Source: a bacterium (GTDB taxonomy: Bacteria; Myxococcota_A; UBA9042). From it: DNA of 35,793 nt. Below, one piece after another: positions 1 to 11,967 of this stretch (positions are counted from its first letter, which is position 1; the number at the start of each line of letters is the position of its first letter). The stretch covers positions 1 to 35,793 of the forward strand of contig JAUIAC010000029.1 in NCBI GenBank assembly GCA_030425545.1, read 5' to 3'. The notes beneath the pieces were generated by a model, which was given only the letters and a program-made list of their open reading frames with translations, searched no databases and had not been told where the DNA came from. Position numbers and translations under genes: made by a program.

Positions 1-2760
<2,760 letters not shown>

Positions 2761-2772
2761 AGGGCAGGCGCT

Positions 2773-2804
2773 GGGCCCGCGGGGTGCGTCTCTAGAGCGG
2801 GCCC
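2773..2804. terminator. inverted repeat between convergent gyrB and kinase genes
   Basis: GGGCCCGC (2773-2780) and GCGGGCCC (2797-2804) form a perfect 8-bp stem around a 16-nt loop. It lies between the convergent stop codons and runs into the last codons of the kinase gene. There is no T-run on either strand, so it may be a bidirectional barrier or mRNA 3' stabiliser instead of a classic intrinsic terminator. Confidence 0.4.
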
Positions 2805-5800
2805 ACCGCGCTGAGCCTGCGGACCGTCCCGTCCCAGGCACCGACGTAGATGCAGCGGCCGTCTGCGCGAAAGCGCACGAACTTGGCGCCGGTGGCGAAG
2901 TCACTCCGCTCGGCGACCAGGTCGCCGCTCTCCATATCCCAGATGCGCGCGGCCTTGTCGTCGCCGACAGACGCGAAGAGGTGACCCGCAGGATCGATGG
3001 CGACGCCAGCCACGACGTCACTGTGGGCGTCGAAGGCGTGCTTGGTGTCTCCGCTCCGCGGCGACCAGACCCGCACCTGCCCGTCCCAGCCTCCCGACAC
3101 GACCCAGCGGCCGTTCCGCGCCAGATCAACGGCGCCCACGGCGCCCGAGTGGCCACGTGACGTCAGCCGTGCGCCGCCGCCCACCGGGTCCCAGGTGCGC
3201 AGCGTGCCGCCCTCACCACCGGTGACCACCGCCCGGCGGGATCCGGCCACGGCGACGCACGTGACCGCGTCACGGTGGCCACGCAGCGCACGTCGCTCGG
3301 TCAGGTCCGGCAGCCCGATGATGCGGGCCGAGCCGTCGTCGCAGCCGGCGAGCATGAGCTTGCCGTCCACGGAGATCCCGAGCGCGTTCACGTTGGCGCC
3401 CACGTCGAGCTCTGCCACCAGCTCCCCGCCCGAGGGGGCCCATGCACGCACGTGCCCGTCGACCCCCGCCGTGACCACCAGGCGACCGTCCGGAGACAGG
3501 GCGAGACAGGTGATCATGCCCTCGTGCTCGCCGATCTCCACGGTCTCGCCCGCGTCGACCACGGCGCGCGGTTGCTCGTCGATCTCACCCATGTGGACCA
3601 TGCGCACCCGGCCGCCCCGGTCGCCGTAGACCACGGTCTGACCGTCCGGCGCGAACCACATGGCGCCGACGGTGGAGCGCTCGCCAGACACGCTGCGCTG
3701 CGTCCGCTTGCGGAGCCGGTCCGTCATGCGCCGCAGATCGCGGCTGAGGGCGTCCTGGGGCCGCGCGGGGTCGAAGCTGCCTCCGAACATGCCGGGCATG
3801 CGGAAACCGCCACCAGCGCCGAGCGGACGGTGGCCGCGTGCGCCCAGCCCGCCCAGCCCCGGACGCTTGTCCCCACCTCCAGGGAAGGGGCGTGGCCTGG
3901 GCGGCGCGGGCGGCGGCCGCAAGGCCCGCTCGGAGGGCGTGTCGCGGCTCGCGACTCCCTCGTCCGCTGGGCGCGGCGCGACGTCGTCGACGCCGATGAC
4001 CATCCCGACGTCCGCGGCGTGCTCCACGACCACGTCGGTCTCCCCGATGACCGCCACGATGGCGCTGTCGTGCAGCTCGTCGTCGGAGCGGGCAGGAGCG
4101 TCGCTGGGAGCTGGCGGGTCAGCCAGCGCAGGGGCGAGCGCCGACGCTGCGGGCGGCGCGTCCGGCGCACCGTCGGCCGCGGCTTCACGCGGCGGCGCTG
4201 CGTCGGACGCGGGGCGCTCCGCGCCTTCATGGGCGACGCCCTGCGCAGGGCTCGGCGCAGACCTGGGGAAGGGGGACGGCCGGGTCTCCCGCGACGCAGC
4301 GGCGGCCGCACGCAGCGCCGCGGGGATCGGCACGTCTGGCGAGGAGATCGCGGCCGCCGGCGGCCCGGAGCGCATGCGCTCGACCTCGTCGTCGTTCAAG
4401 GCGTCGAGGTGCACCGTCTCGCGCTCAGCGAACGCGGCGCGCGCCGCGTCAATGGGGGCGATCGGGTCCGCCCCGGACGCCTCGGCGGACGGGCTCGGGG
4501 GGGCGGACTCCGGGGCCGGCGGGGGCGGCGGAGGGAGCTCGGCGTCGGCGGTCGGCGGCGGGGGCGCAGCGCGAAAGGGAGACATGCGGCGCTGGGGCGC
4601 CGCGGGCGGAGGCGCGGCGGGCGCGACAGCTCCCGGCGTCACGGACCCGGGCGTGACGGCTTCCGGCGCGACAGGCGGGGGCGCACGCGACGCGCTGGGG
4701 CCAGGCGGCGTGTCCAGCATCGCCGGGCGCTCCACGGCCGTGCGATCCCCCGTGTCCAACATCGCCGGGCGCTCCACGGCCGTGCGGTCCCCCGTGTCCG
4801 GCATCGCCGGCCGCTCGACCACGGTCCGGTCGCCGGTGACCTGCGGCGCCGGCACGCCACGGCGGACGCTGGGCTCGGGCAGGCGCACGCGAATCGACGC
4901 CGGCGCCGGGGCGTCGTCCGCCACGGGGGGCGGCGGAGGGGCCTCGGCCGACACCGGCGCGGTGACCACAGACCCAGGCTCGCGACGGGACGGTCCGCCC
5001 CGCGGCGCAGCCGCCCGCGGCTCGTCCGACGCCCGCGGCACGGCGACCCCCGGGACCGTCCCCCCGGAGGTGCCAGCGCCCGGACGCCCACCCAAAGGAA
5101 AGCTCGCCTGTCCTGGGGCGCGGAGCGCGCGCTGGAGCTCGCCCCGCATCTCGGCAGCGTCACTCCAGCGGTCGCGCGGCTCCTTCGCCAGGGCTCGCTC
5201 GACGATGTGGGCCACCGCGGGGCTGACCCGCCCGGGGACGCGGTCTTCGATGCGCGGGACCGGCTCGGTGACGTGCTGCATCACGATGGCGAGCGGGTTG
5301 TCTGCGAAGTAGGGGAGCCCCCCAGTCAGGCACTCGAAGAGCACGCACGCGAGCGCGTAGAGGTCGCTGCGCGCGTCCACCGCCTTGCCCATGGCCTGCT
5401 CGGGGCTCATGTGCGTGGGCGTCCCCAGCGCCTTGCCCGCCTGCGTGATCGACGTGTCCACGTCCTTGACGATGCCGAAGTCGAGCACCTTGACGATGGA
5501 GTCGCCGCCCGCGACCTGATGCAGAAAGATGTTCGCCGGCTTCAGGTCACGGTGCACCAGCCCGTGGGCGTGCGCTTCGCCCAGCGATCGCAGCACGGCG
5601 ACGCCGATCTCCACCGCGTCGTACTCGGGCATCACCGCGCGGTTCTGGTGGTTCCGCGTGAGCACCTCTTGCAGTGACTCGCCGACGAGGCGCTCCATCG
5701 CGATGAAGAGGTCGCCGTTCTCCGTCTGGCCGAAGTCGAAGACGCGGACCGTGTTCGGGTGCGACAGCCGCGACGTCGTCGACGCCTCCTTGAAGAAGCG

Positions 5801-6064
5801 CCGCGCCAGCTCGTCGCCCTCGGCGCCGGGCCGCTGAGTCAACAGCTTGACCGCGACCGCGTGGCCCGTGGTGACGTGCTTGGCTTCGTAGACCGTGCCG
5901 AAGCCACCGCGGCCGATGACGCCGCTGACGCGATAGCGCCCCCCGATGACCTCGCCACGCAGGACGTGGCCCGTGGCGGTCGACACGCGCCGCACCGTAG
6001 GCGTGCCGTCCGCTGGGCAATGCAGCGCGTCGCTGGGCGTGCCGCACAGGGGGCAGTAGCGCAT
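2792..6064 (-). CDS. Ser/Thr protein kinase with C-terminal WD40 propeller
   Basis: A Hanks-type Ser/Thr kinase of 1090 residues. It starts with a short zinc-ribbon-like segment (MRYCPLCG, then HCPADG). The kinase domain (about 45-300) has the glycine loop GRGGFGTVY, lysine AVKLL, catalytic HRDLKPANIF, DFG and GTPTHMSPEQ; all key residues are present, so it should be active. A very long Pro/Ala-rich linker follows, holding three 14-residue repeats, then a Gly-rich stretch. The last 280 residues carry seven WD40-like units, enough for one seven-bladed propeller, probably a protein-docking surface. No membrane segment is evident. I chose the ATG at 6064, which has GGAG seven bases upstream; the frame stays open to 6175, but that extra part is basic and unlike the family. 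It stands alone after the Cys-rich lipoprotein gene. Targets are unknown. Confidence 0.9.
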   Translation of the reverse strand: MRYCPLCGTPSDALHCPADGTPTVRRVSTATGHVLRGEVIGGRYRVSGVIGRGGFGTVYEAKHVTTGHAVAVKLLTQRPGAEGDELARRFFKEASTTSRLSHPNTVRVFDFGQTENGDLFIAMERLVGESLQEVLTRNHQNRAVMPEYDAVEIGVAVLRSLGEAHAHGLVHRDLKPANIFLHQVAGGDSIVKVLDFGIVKDVDTSITQAGKALGTPTHMSPEQAMGKAVDARSDLYALACVLFECLTGGLPYFADNPLAIVMQHVTEPVPRIEDRVPGRVSPAVAHIVERALAKEPRDRWSDAAEMRGELQRALRAPGQASFPLGGRPGAGTSGGTVPGVAVPRASDEPRAAAPRGGPSRREPGSVVTAPVSAEAPPPPPVADDAPAPASIRVRLPEPSVRRGVPAPQVTGDRTVVERPAMPDTGDRTAVERPAMLDTGDRTAVERPAMLDTPPGPSASRAPPPVAPEAVTPGSVTPGAVAPAAPPPAAPQRRMSPFRAAPPPPTADAELPPPPPPAPESAPPSPSAEASGADPIAPIDAARAAFAERETVHLDALNDDEVERMRSGPPAAAISSPDVPIPAALRAAAAASRETRPSPFPRSAPSPAQGVAHEGAERPASDAAPPREAAADGAPDAPPAASALAPALADPPAPSDAPARSDDELHDSAIVAVIGETDVVVEHAADVGMVIGVDDVAPRPADEGVASRDTPSERALRPPPAPPRPRPFPGGGDKRPGLGGLGARGHRPLGAGGGFRMPGMFGGSFDPARPQDALSRDLRRMTDRLRKRTQRSVSGERSTVGAMWFAPDGQTVVYGDRGGRVRMVHMGEIDEQPRAVVDAGETVEIGEHEGMITCLALSPDGRLVVTAGVDGHVRAWAPSGGELVAELDVGANVNALGISVDGKLMLAGCDDGSARIIGLPDLTERRALRGHRDAVTCVAVAGSRRAVVTGGEGGTLRTWDPVGGGARLTSRGHSGAVGAVDLARNGRWVVSGGWDGQVRVWSPRSGDTKHAFDAHSDVVAGVAIDPAGHLFASVGDDKAARIWDMESGDLVAERSDFATGAKFVRFRADGRCIYVGAWDGTVRRLSAVGPL
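4710..4835 (-). repeat. three 42-bp tandem repeats inside the kinase linker
   Basis: Three adjacent 42-bp units (4710-4751, 4752-4793, 4794-4835) encode the 14-residue repeat TGDRT-[VA]-VERPAM-[PL]-D. The first two units in plus-strand order are nearly identical; the third has diverged, including synonymous changes. The period is a multiple of three, so copy-number change would keep the reading frame. Each unit carries a Thr that might be a phosphosite (inference). Confidence 0.85.
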
Positions 6065-6282
6065 GAGACTCCGTGCCGGGTGGGTGCGGAGGATCACCCT
6101 CGGCCCGGACACCGTCAAGCGTCGGCGCCGCTTCTTGCCTCCCGTCTGGGGCCAGCTCTGGACGCTCAGGGCCACGGGCGCATCACGCGCGCCGCGACCT
6201 CGCCGGAGGACTCACGGCTCGCCTGCGCGCGCGCGGCGGGGCGGGCACACCGACGTCGCCCGCCGCCCGGCCATCGGCCGTC
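6065..6282. other. gap between lipoprotein and kinase genes
   Basis: No gene is supported. A 7-bp inverted repeat GGCGGGC/GCCCGCC (6240-6246 and 6258-6264, 11-nt loop) follows the lipoprotein stop on the minus strand and could mark its 3' end, though no T-run follows. A minus-strand TTGACG occurs near 6113-6118 but has no convincing -10 partner at 16-18 bp. Confidence 0.3.
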
Positions 6283-9006
6283 TCAGTGGCTGTAGACGCA
6301 GACGCCGCCGGTGCACGCGTCCTTGGTGCCGGGGAGCCCGTCGTCGCAGTCCGACGCGGCGTTACAGGTCAGCTTCGCGCAGCTGCGCTCGAGGCGGATG
6401 TCGTCGAGGTAGACGCCCTCGGTGGCGTTGGCCACCTGATCGGCCGTGTCGAAGACGAAGCGCAAGGTCACCTCCGAGCCCGCCCAGGCGGTGAGATCCA
6501 CCGTCCAGACCTGCCACTCACCGAGCTTGAAAGACTTGGCGCTCTTGTTCCACACCTGCGTCTGCTTGCCCGGCACGTCGACCCAGACCTGGAACTTGTC
6601 GTAGCTCGTTCCGGCCTCGGTCTGCATCCACAGGGCAAAGCTCAAGGTCGTCTTCTCGCCCCCGATGATCTTGGTCTTGGCGAGCGCGACCGTGCCCTTG
6701 GACGGCTGGCTGTTCGTGCCCTTCTTGGAGTCGTAGTTGCCCGTGGACAGGTTGCCGTACCACAGCGCGCCCTTGCCGCTCTTGGCCTTCTTCGTGGTCA
6801 CCAGCTGCCACTTCACGTCGGTGGCGCCGTTGGTGATCGTCAGGCCAGCGAGGCTGCCGTCGTCGAACTCGCGCTTGAACATGACCTTGTCGCAGCAGCC
6901 CTTGGCGTTCGTCGGTGTCCACGAACACAGGCCGTCGACGCCACACTTGTCGGTGGTGCACAGCGGGTCCTTGTCATCGCAGTCCGCGTCGGTCTTGCAG
7001 CACTGGTTCTTGTGACCACAGGTGTTGGCCGTACACACGTCGACCGTGCACTTGTCATTGTCGTCACAGTCGCTGTCGCCAATGCAGCAGGACGCGTCCG
7101 TCTGCGTGTGAGCGCAGCCCAGCCCCACAGCGGGGCACTGGTCGATGGTGCACGGGTTGCCGTCGTCGCAGTCCTTGGTCTCGAAGCAGCACGTGGCGAC
7201 CGGCTTGGTCTGGTGCTTGCACTTGAGCCCGCTGCAGTAGTCCGTGGTGCAGGGGTTGGTGTCTGCGCAGTCCGACGCCTTGGTGCAGCAGTCCGGCAGG
7301 TCGACCTGCTTGCATCCGAAGTCCTCGCAGGTGTCGGTCGTGCAGGCGTTACCGTCATTGCAGCCGCCGTGGCTCTCGCAGTAGGTGTCAGCGGTGGTGA
7401 ACACGCAGGCCCCCTCGCTACACACCTCGCTGGTGGCGTTGAGGCCGTCGTCGCAGTCCTTGTCCGCCACGCAGGCGGCCGGCGGGGCGCACGTGGCGAC
7501 GACCGAGACCTCGTCGAGCCAGATCTTGGTGAACGTGCTCTTGACCCCGTTGGGCACCACCTCGAAGACCACGCGGACCTTGCGCGTGGCGGGGCGGCTG
7601 GCGAGCCCGCGGAGGTCGACCTCGACCTTCTGAAAGCCGTTGATGCTGCCCTTGGCCTGCCAGACCAGCCAGTCGCCGGTCGCCGTCTCGAGCCGCACGC
7701 GCAGCTTGTCGCCCAAGCTCCCGCCCACCAGCAGCGCACGGACCCAGAACGTGAGCTTGGCCGCGCGTCCCGCCGGCAGCTCGACCTCGTCGAAGATGAG
7801 CTTGGCCACGGTCTGGCCGCCCGGGAGATCCTTGTCGGTGGTGGCGAAGGTCGCCGCGCCGACGCCCTGCTTGCTGGTGTTGCTCGCGGTCGACAGCCCG
7901 GTCGTCGTCACCTGCCACACGCCGCGTGTGGCCGCGACGATGGTCTGGCCCCACCCGCCCGCGGCTTCGAAGCCCGTCGACGCCAGGTCTGGCTTGCAGC
8001 ACCCCGCGCCCTCCTTGGCCACCACGCCACACCCGGCCGCGGTGCACGTCGACGCGCCGCAGAGCCCGACCGCCACGGGCTTGTCACAGTCGGCGGCCTC
8101 GGTGCAGCACGTGATCTCGTAGCCGCACTGACCCTTGACACAGAGGTCGGCGCTGCACGGGTTGCCGTCGTCGCAGTCCTTGGTGCTCTGGCAACAGCCC
8201 TGCCCCTGCTGGAAGGTGTTCGAGCACTGACCGGTGGCCAGGGCGCAGGTGTCGAGCGTGCACGGGTTGCCGTCGTCACAGTCACCGGCGCTCTTGCAGC
8301 AGCCGTAGACTGGCGAGGTCTCGCAGACGCCGGCGACGCAGGCGTGCACGGTGCACGCGTTGTCGTCCTCGCAGTCGGCCGCGCTCTCGCAGCAGGTCGC
8401 GCCGCTCGGCTTCTTGTGCACGCAGCCGGAGTCGGGGTCGCAGCTGTCGTCGGTGCAGGTGATGCCGTCGTCGCAGTTGAGCTTGGTGTTCAGGCAGCCC
8501 TTGAGTGGCGAACAGCCGTCGGACGTGCAGTTGTCGTTGTCGCTGCAGTCGAGCGGGACGTAGACGCAGCCCTGCCCGGCCTGGCAGCTGCCGGTAGTGC
8601 ACGCGTTGCCGTCCTCGCACGACTCGGGCACGTGCTTGCAGTCGCCGGTCCCGACGTCACAGGCGTCGACGGTGCACGCGTCGTCGTCCTTGCAGACCTT
8701 GGGCGCGGTGGTGCAGCCGAGCACCGCGTCGCAGTCGTCCACGGTGCACGGGTTGCCGTCGTCGCAGAGCGCCGGGCCCTGGGCACATTTGCCGGTCCAC
8801 TTCACGTCGGGCTGGGTCGGCTCGACGTCGCCCTCTCCAGTGTCGCCGCTGCCCGCGTCGACGCCCGTGTCTTCGTCTTTGGCGGCGGGCTCGTCGCTCC
8901 CGCAGGCGGACGTCAGGACGGCCGCCGCGAAGAGCAGCGTCAGCCACCGTCGGGACCGTGGGGTGTCGCCAAGGGAGCGACAAGAGCGAGAGCGGGGTGC
9001 ATGCAT
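6283..9006 (-). CDS. Cys-rich repeat lipoprotein with two beta-sandwich-like domains
   Basis: A secreted lipoprotein of 907 residues. The N-terminus has basic residues, a hydrophobic core and a lipobox LTSAC, so it should be lipidated at Cys35; an acidic Gly/Asp/Glu linker follows. The body holds about sixteen copies of a short module of the type CDDGNPCTxDxC, each with paired cysteines and several acidic residues, suggesting a rigid disulfide-linked, possibly calcium-binding stalk. Such arrays are common in myxobacterial surface proteins. Two longer insertions, roughly residues 330-500 and 690-870, look like MAM or carbohydrate-binding jelly rolls; both end with an LD[ED][VI] strand and a Cys. 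No enzyme motif is visible. The ATG at 9006 is the first start giving a signal peptide; its ribosome site is weak. It lies 112 bp after the DUF58 gene on the same strand. Adhesion or surface display is inferred. Confidence 0.85.
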   Translation of the reverse strand: MHAPRSRSCRSLGDTPRSRRWLTLLFAAAVLTSACGSDEPAAKDEDTGVDAGSGDTGEGDVEPTQPDVKWTGKCAQGPALCDDGNPCTVDDCDAVLGCTTAPKVCKDDDACTVDACDVGTGDCKHVPESCEDGNACTTGSCQAGQGCVYVPLDCSDNDNCTSDGCSPLKGCLNTKLNCDDGITCTDDSCDPDSGCVHKKPSGATCCESAADCEDDNACTVHACVAGVCETSPVYGCCKSAGDCDDGNPCTLDTCALATGQCSNTFQQGQGCCQSTKDCDDGNPCSADLCVKGQCGYEITCCTEAADCDKPVAVGLCGASTCTAAGCGVVAKEGAGCCKPDLASTGFEAAGGWGQTIVAATRGVWQVTTTGLSTASNTSKQGVGAATFATTDKDLPGGQTVAKLIFDEVELPAGRAAKLTFWVRALLVGGSLGDKLRVRLETATGDWLVWQAKGSINGFQKVEVDLRGLASRPATRKVRVVFEVVPNGVKSTFTKIWLDEVSVVATCAPPAACVADKDCDDGLNATSEVCSEGACVFTTADTYCESHGGCNDGNACTTDTCEDFGCKQVDLPDCCTKASDCADTNPCTTDYCSGLKCKHQTKPVATCCFETKDCDDGNPCTIDQCPAVGLGCAHTQTDASCCIGDSDCDDNDKCTVDVCTANTCGHKNQCCKTDADCDDKDPLCTTDKCGVDGLCSWTPTNAKGCCDKVMFKREFDDGSLAGLTITNGATDVKWQLVTTKKAKSGKGALWYGNLSTGNYDSKKGTNSQPSKGTVALAKTKIIGGEKTTLSFALWMQTEAGTSYDKFQVWVDVPGKQTQVWNKSAKSFKLGEWQVWTVDLTAWAGSEVTLRFVFDTADQVANATEGVYLDDIRLERSCAKLTCNAASDCDDGLPGTKDACTGGVCVYSH

Positions 9007-9118
9007 CGGGGTACTCGCGGGCGCGCGGTGAGCTTCGGGGCGCGCGGGGAGGGTACACGCCGCCCCGAGCCGGTCGCAACCGACACGGCCCGCGCGCAGG
9101 GCGGCGACGCGACCCAGG

Positions 9119-10792
9119 TCAGGCGTGCGAGACCGAGGCCCAGGCCCGCACGAGCTGCTCGGGCGCCGGGTCGGGCAAGAAGGCGGCACCAGCGCGGCGC
9201 GCGCCGGAGCGCAGCTCGTCGAGCAGCTGGGTGCGGGCCGCCAGGTCCGCTTTCGCCAGACCACGCGCCGTGTCCACGTCGTCGATGGCGTCCACCAGCG
9301 CCACGGCGTCGTCGCGGGGCTCGCCCAAGGACACGAAGAGCACACGATGCCCCCGCTTGCGCGCCCGCCCCGCCTCCTGCCAAAGCGGGTCACACCCGCC
9401 GCGCAGACCGAGAAAGTCGCTCGCCACCACCACCACGAAAGGCCCTCGGCGCGCCCCCATCGCGGCGCGAATGCCCGCCACCAGCCCCGCCACACGGTCG
9501 TCGGCCGCGAGCGCGTGACGGTAGGGCAACGCCAGGTCCGCCGCCCGGCAGAAGCGCCGCAAGATGGAGAGATCGGCCCGAGCGCTAGGCTCTGGACCGC
9601 GCAGCGCCGGGAGTCGCTCGCGCTCCGGTAGACGCGCCAGCGCCGCCATGACGGTGCGCTGTCGAAAGCGCACCCACGCCTCGGCGCTGTCCGGTTGGGG
9701 CAGCGCGACGCCCTCCACGGCGCGCAGATAGCGCGCGACCACGTCGAGCAGCGCCCCCTCGTCCACGGGCGCCTGCCGCTCGGACACCGCCCGCCGCACG
9801 TCGAGCAAGGCGCGGTCGCAGCCCTGTACCGCGGCCAGGCCCTCTCGGGTGGGCTGGCGCTCGACCACGTCGCCGTCGACGAGGCAGAGGCCAAAGGGCA
9901 GGTTCTGGCGCGACGCACCCTCAGCGAGGGAGTGGGCCAGGTCGAGCCCCGCGTCGAGCGGGGACCTGCCGAGCGCACCCCACCGCATGGTCGCGCCCGT
10001 GTCGAGCACGGCGAAGAGCGCCCGCGCGCGCTCGTGTTCGAAGGAGCGGCTCATCAGCCGGCCACGGCGGGCGGACGCCTTCCACGCGATGTGCTTGAAC
10101 GGATCACCAGGCATGTGCTCGCGCAGCTCGCGCAGCTCGTCGCCCTGCCCTGCGACCTGGTCCGAGCGGTTGCCCACGGCGGCGCGGCGCGCGTGGCGCC
10201 GGGTCTCGGGCAGGTCGCGGAGCGCCAGCGGCAGCGAGCGGGGCAGGACCGCGACCTCGTAGGGACAGGGCAAGAACACCTCGCCGCGCACCAGCCCATG
10301 GGCGTCCACCACCGCCGCGCGCACGCCGTGGACCCGGTGCACCGCGGCGGTCAGCGGGACCGCTGCGAGGTCCAGCACCGCGCCGCGCTGACGGCCGCCG
10401 CGCGCAGCCCGAGCGAACACCGTCGCCGACGCCGTACGCGGCACCACGTCGAGCCCCTCCGTGGCCTCGACGCCCACGATCTCCAGGCTCGCGCCGGTGA
10501 ACGCGACGCCGACGTCGACCTCCAGCTGCAGCTGCAGCCGCTGGCCGACGCGCTGACTCCGCCGCTCCAGGTTGCGCGTCGACGCGGCCGTCCGGGGCGC
10601 GTCGAGGCGCGCCTGCAGGCCCCAGGGGCGGCTGCCCCGCGCGAGCCCGCGACGCAGCCGGGTCACCTCACGGGCCAGCACGCCTGCGAGCCCGGCGGCC
10701 ACCAGCAACGCCGAGGGCAGGTCGAGCAGCAGCCCACAGGCGGCCAGCCCTCCGATCAGCCCCAAGAGGAAGAGCCCGCGGGCCTCGAGCAT
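9119..10792 (-). CDS. DUF58 domain protein
   Basis: A membrane-anchored DUF58 protein of 557 residues, of the type nearly always encoded next to a MoxR ATPase. Two hydrophobic segments occupy residues 5-43, followed by a basic region. The middle part (about 60-190) is a beta-rich domain. The DUF58 signature appears as GDELRELREHMPGDPFKHIAWKA followed by RLMSRSFE. After it comes a vWA-like segment where the usual DxSxS metal site reads DTGATM, so the MIDAS looks degenerate. The start overlaps the moxR stop by one base (TGATG), indicating translational coupling. DUF58 proteins are thought to be clients or adaptors of MoxR in envelope or stress functions; the exact role is unknown. Confidence 0.88.
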   Translation of the reverse strand: MLEARGLFLLGLIGGLAACGLLLDLPSALLVAAGLAGVLAREVTRLRRGLARGSRPWGLQARLDAPRTAASTRNLERRSQRVGQRLQLQLEVDVGVAFTGASLEIVGVEATEGLDVVPRTASATVFARAARGGRQRGAVLDLAAVPLTAAVHRVHGVRAAVVDAHGLVRGEVFLPCPYEVAVLPRSLPLALRDLPETRRHARRAAVGNRSDQVAGQGDELRELREHMPGDPFKHIAWKASARRGRLMSRSFEHERARALFAVLDTGATMRWGALGRSPLDAGLDLAHSLAEGASRQNLPFGLCLVDGDVVERQPTREGLAAVQGCDRALLDVRRAVSERQAPVDEGALLDVVARYLRAVEGVALPQPDSAEAWVRFRQRTVMAALARLPERERLPALRGPEPSARADLSILRRFCRAADLALPYRHALAADDRVAGLVAGIRAAMGARRGPFVVVVASDFLGLRGGCDPLWQEAGRARKRGHRVLFVSLGEPRDDAVALVDAIDDVDTARGLAKADLAARTQLLDELRSGARRAGAAFLPDPAPEQLVRAWASVSHA

Positions 10793-11931
10793 CAGAGCTC
10801 CGCCCAGCCAGGCGCGCTCGGCAGTCGGCGGTCGCTGACACCGGCGTCGACCACCGGCGTCTGCCGGGCGACGTCCGCCAGCACGTGCGCCGCCGACGCG
10901 CCCTCGATGGCGGCGTCCGTGGTCACCATGACCCGGTGCTCCAGCACGTAGGGCAGCAGCGCCGTGACGTCGTCTGGTTTGGCGTAGTCGCGGCCAGCCA
11001 GCAGCGCCCGCGCCTTGGCCAGTCGCACCAGCCCCAGCGACGCCCGCGGGGACGCGCCGAGCGCCACCCGCCCGTGCTCCCGTGTCGCCCGCACCAGGCG
11101 CAGCGCAAACGAGAGCACCCGCTCCTCCACGTGGACCTCGTCGACCAGCGCTGAGAATCGCAGCAGCTCGTCGACGCTGGACACCGCCTTCGCCGGGGCC
11201 GGCGCCCGGTCGTAGGTCCGCAGCATCGCCATCTCGTCGGCGGCGTTGGGATAGTCCAGGCGGATGCGGATCAGGAAGCGATCGATCTGCGCCTCGGGCA
11301 GCAGGTACACGCCCTCTTGCTCGACCGGGTTCTGCGTCGCCAGCACCAGGAAGGGCCGCGGCAGCGGCAGGGTCTCCCCCTCGATGGTGACCTGACGCTC
11401 CTGCATCGCCTCGAGCAGCGCCGACTGGGTCTTGGCCGGAGCGCGGTTGATCTCGTCGGCGAGCACCACCTGGGCGAAGAGCGGCCCGCGCCGCAGCTCG
11501 AAGGCCTGCGAGCGCTGGTTGAAGACATAGGTGCCCGTGATGTCGGCCGGCAGCAGGTCAGGCGTGAACTGAATGCGGCGGAAGTCACACCCCAAGGACC
11601 GGGCGATGGCGTTGGCGAGCGTGGTCTTCGCCAGCCCAGGGACCCCCTCGAGCAGGACGTGGCCGCGCGCCAGCATGGCCGCCAGGATCAGGGGCACCGT
11701 CTCCTGGCCGCCGATGTAGACCCGGCTCACCTCGTGTGTGACTCGGTCTCGAAGCCCCACGGCCTCCGCGAGCGTGGCGTGATCGAGCGGCGACGCAGCG
11801 GGTGCGTCAGGAGCCACGCTTTGGGGCCCCCCCGGCGGTGTGGGCGGGGCCGCTGGCGGAGAGGCCGGCGGTGCGGTGGCGGTGTCGCCCGGTGGGGGCG
11901 TGCCCTGCGTGCCGGTGGTGTCTTCGCTCAT
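10792..11931 (-). CDS. MoxR family AAA+ ATPase
   Basis: A cytoplasmic AAA+ ATPase of the MoxR class, thought to act as a chaperone for vWA or DUF58 partner proteins. After a Pro/Ala/Thr-rich N-terminal tail of about 50 residues come Walker A GVPGLAKT, the MoxR motif [13 protein letters not shown], Walker [11 protein letters not shown], sensor 1 [10 protein letters not shown] and a C-terminal lid domain with SPRASLGL. Full-length AAA core; nothing is missing. Two ATGs are possible, at 11940 and 11931. GAGAGGGG abuts the first but lies nine bases before the second, so I chose 11931. It sits 36 bp after the DUF4350 gene and overlaps the DUF58 gene by one base. Confidence 0.93.
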   Translation of the reverse strand: MSEDTTGTQGTPPPGDTATAPPASPPAAPPTPPGGPQSVAPDAPAASPLDHATLAEAVGLRDRVTHEVSRVYIGGQETVPLILAAMLARGHVLLEGVPGLAKTTLANAIARSLGCDFRRIQFTPDLLPADITGTYVFNQRSQAFELRRGPLFAQVVLADEINRAPAKTQSALLEAMQERQVTIEGETLPLPRPFLVLATQNPVEQEGVYLLPEAQIDRFLIRIRLDYPNAADEMAMLRTYDRAPAPAKAVSSVDELLRFSALVDEVHVEERVLSFALRLVRATREHGRVALGASPRASLGLVRLAKARALLAGRDYAKPDDVTALLPYVLEHRVMVTTDAAIEGASAAHVLADVARQTPVVDAGVSDRRLPSAPGWAEL

Positions 11932-11967
11932 CCTGATCATCCCCTCTCAGCGTACGGCTGCGGCACG

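Noticed and set aside
6900..8780. Recurrent short DNA motif resembling a repeat array
   Set aside because: The repeats are codons of the Cys-rich modules, degenerate and unevenly spaced, not CRISPR.
6073..9588. Plus-strand frame of 1171 residues
   Set aside because: Opposite strand of the Cys-rich lipoprotein and DUF58 genes; its Val/Ala/Arg/Gly-rich composition is that of a high-GC shadow.
9007..9978. Extension of the lipoprotein frame upstream to 9978
   Set aside because: It runs through the DUF58 gene in another frame and would bury the lipoprotein signal peptide in the middle of the protein.
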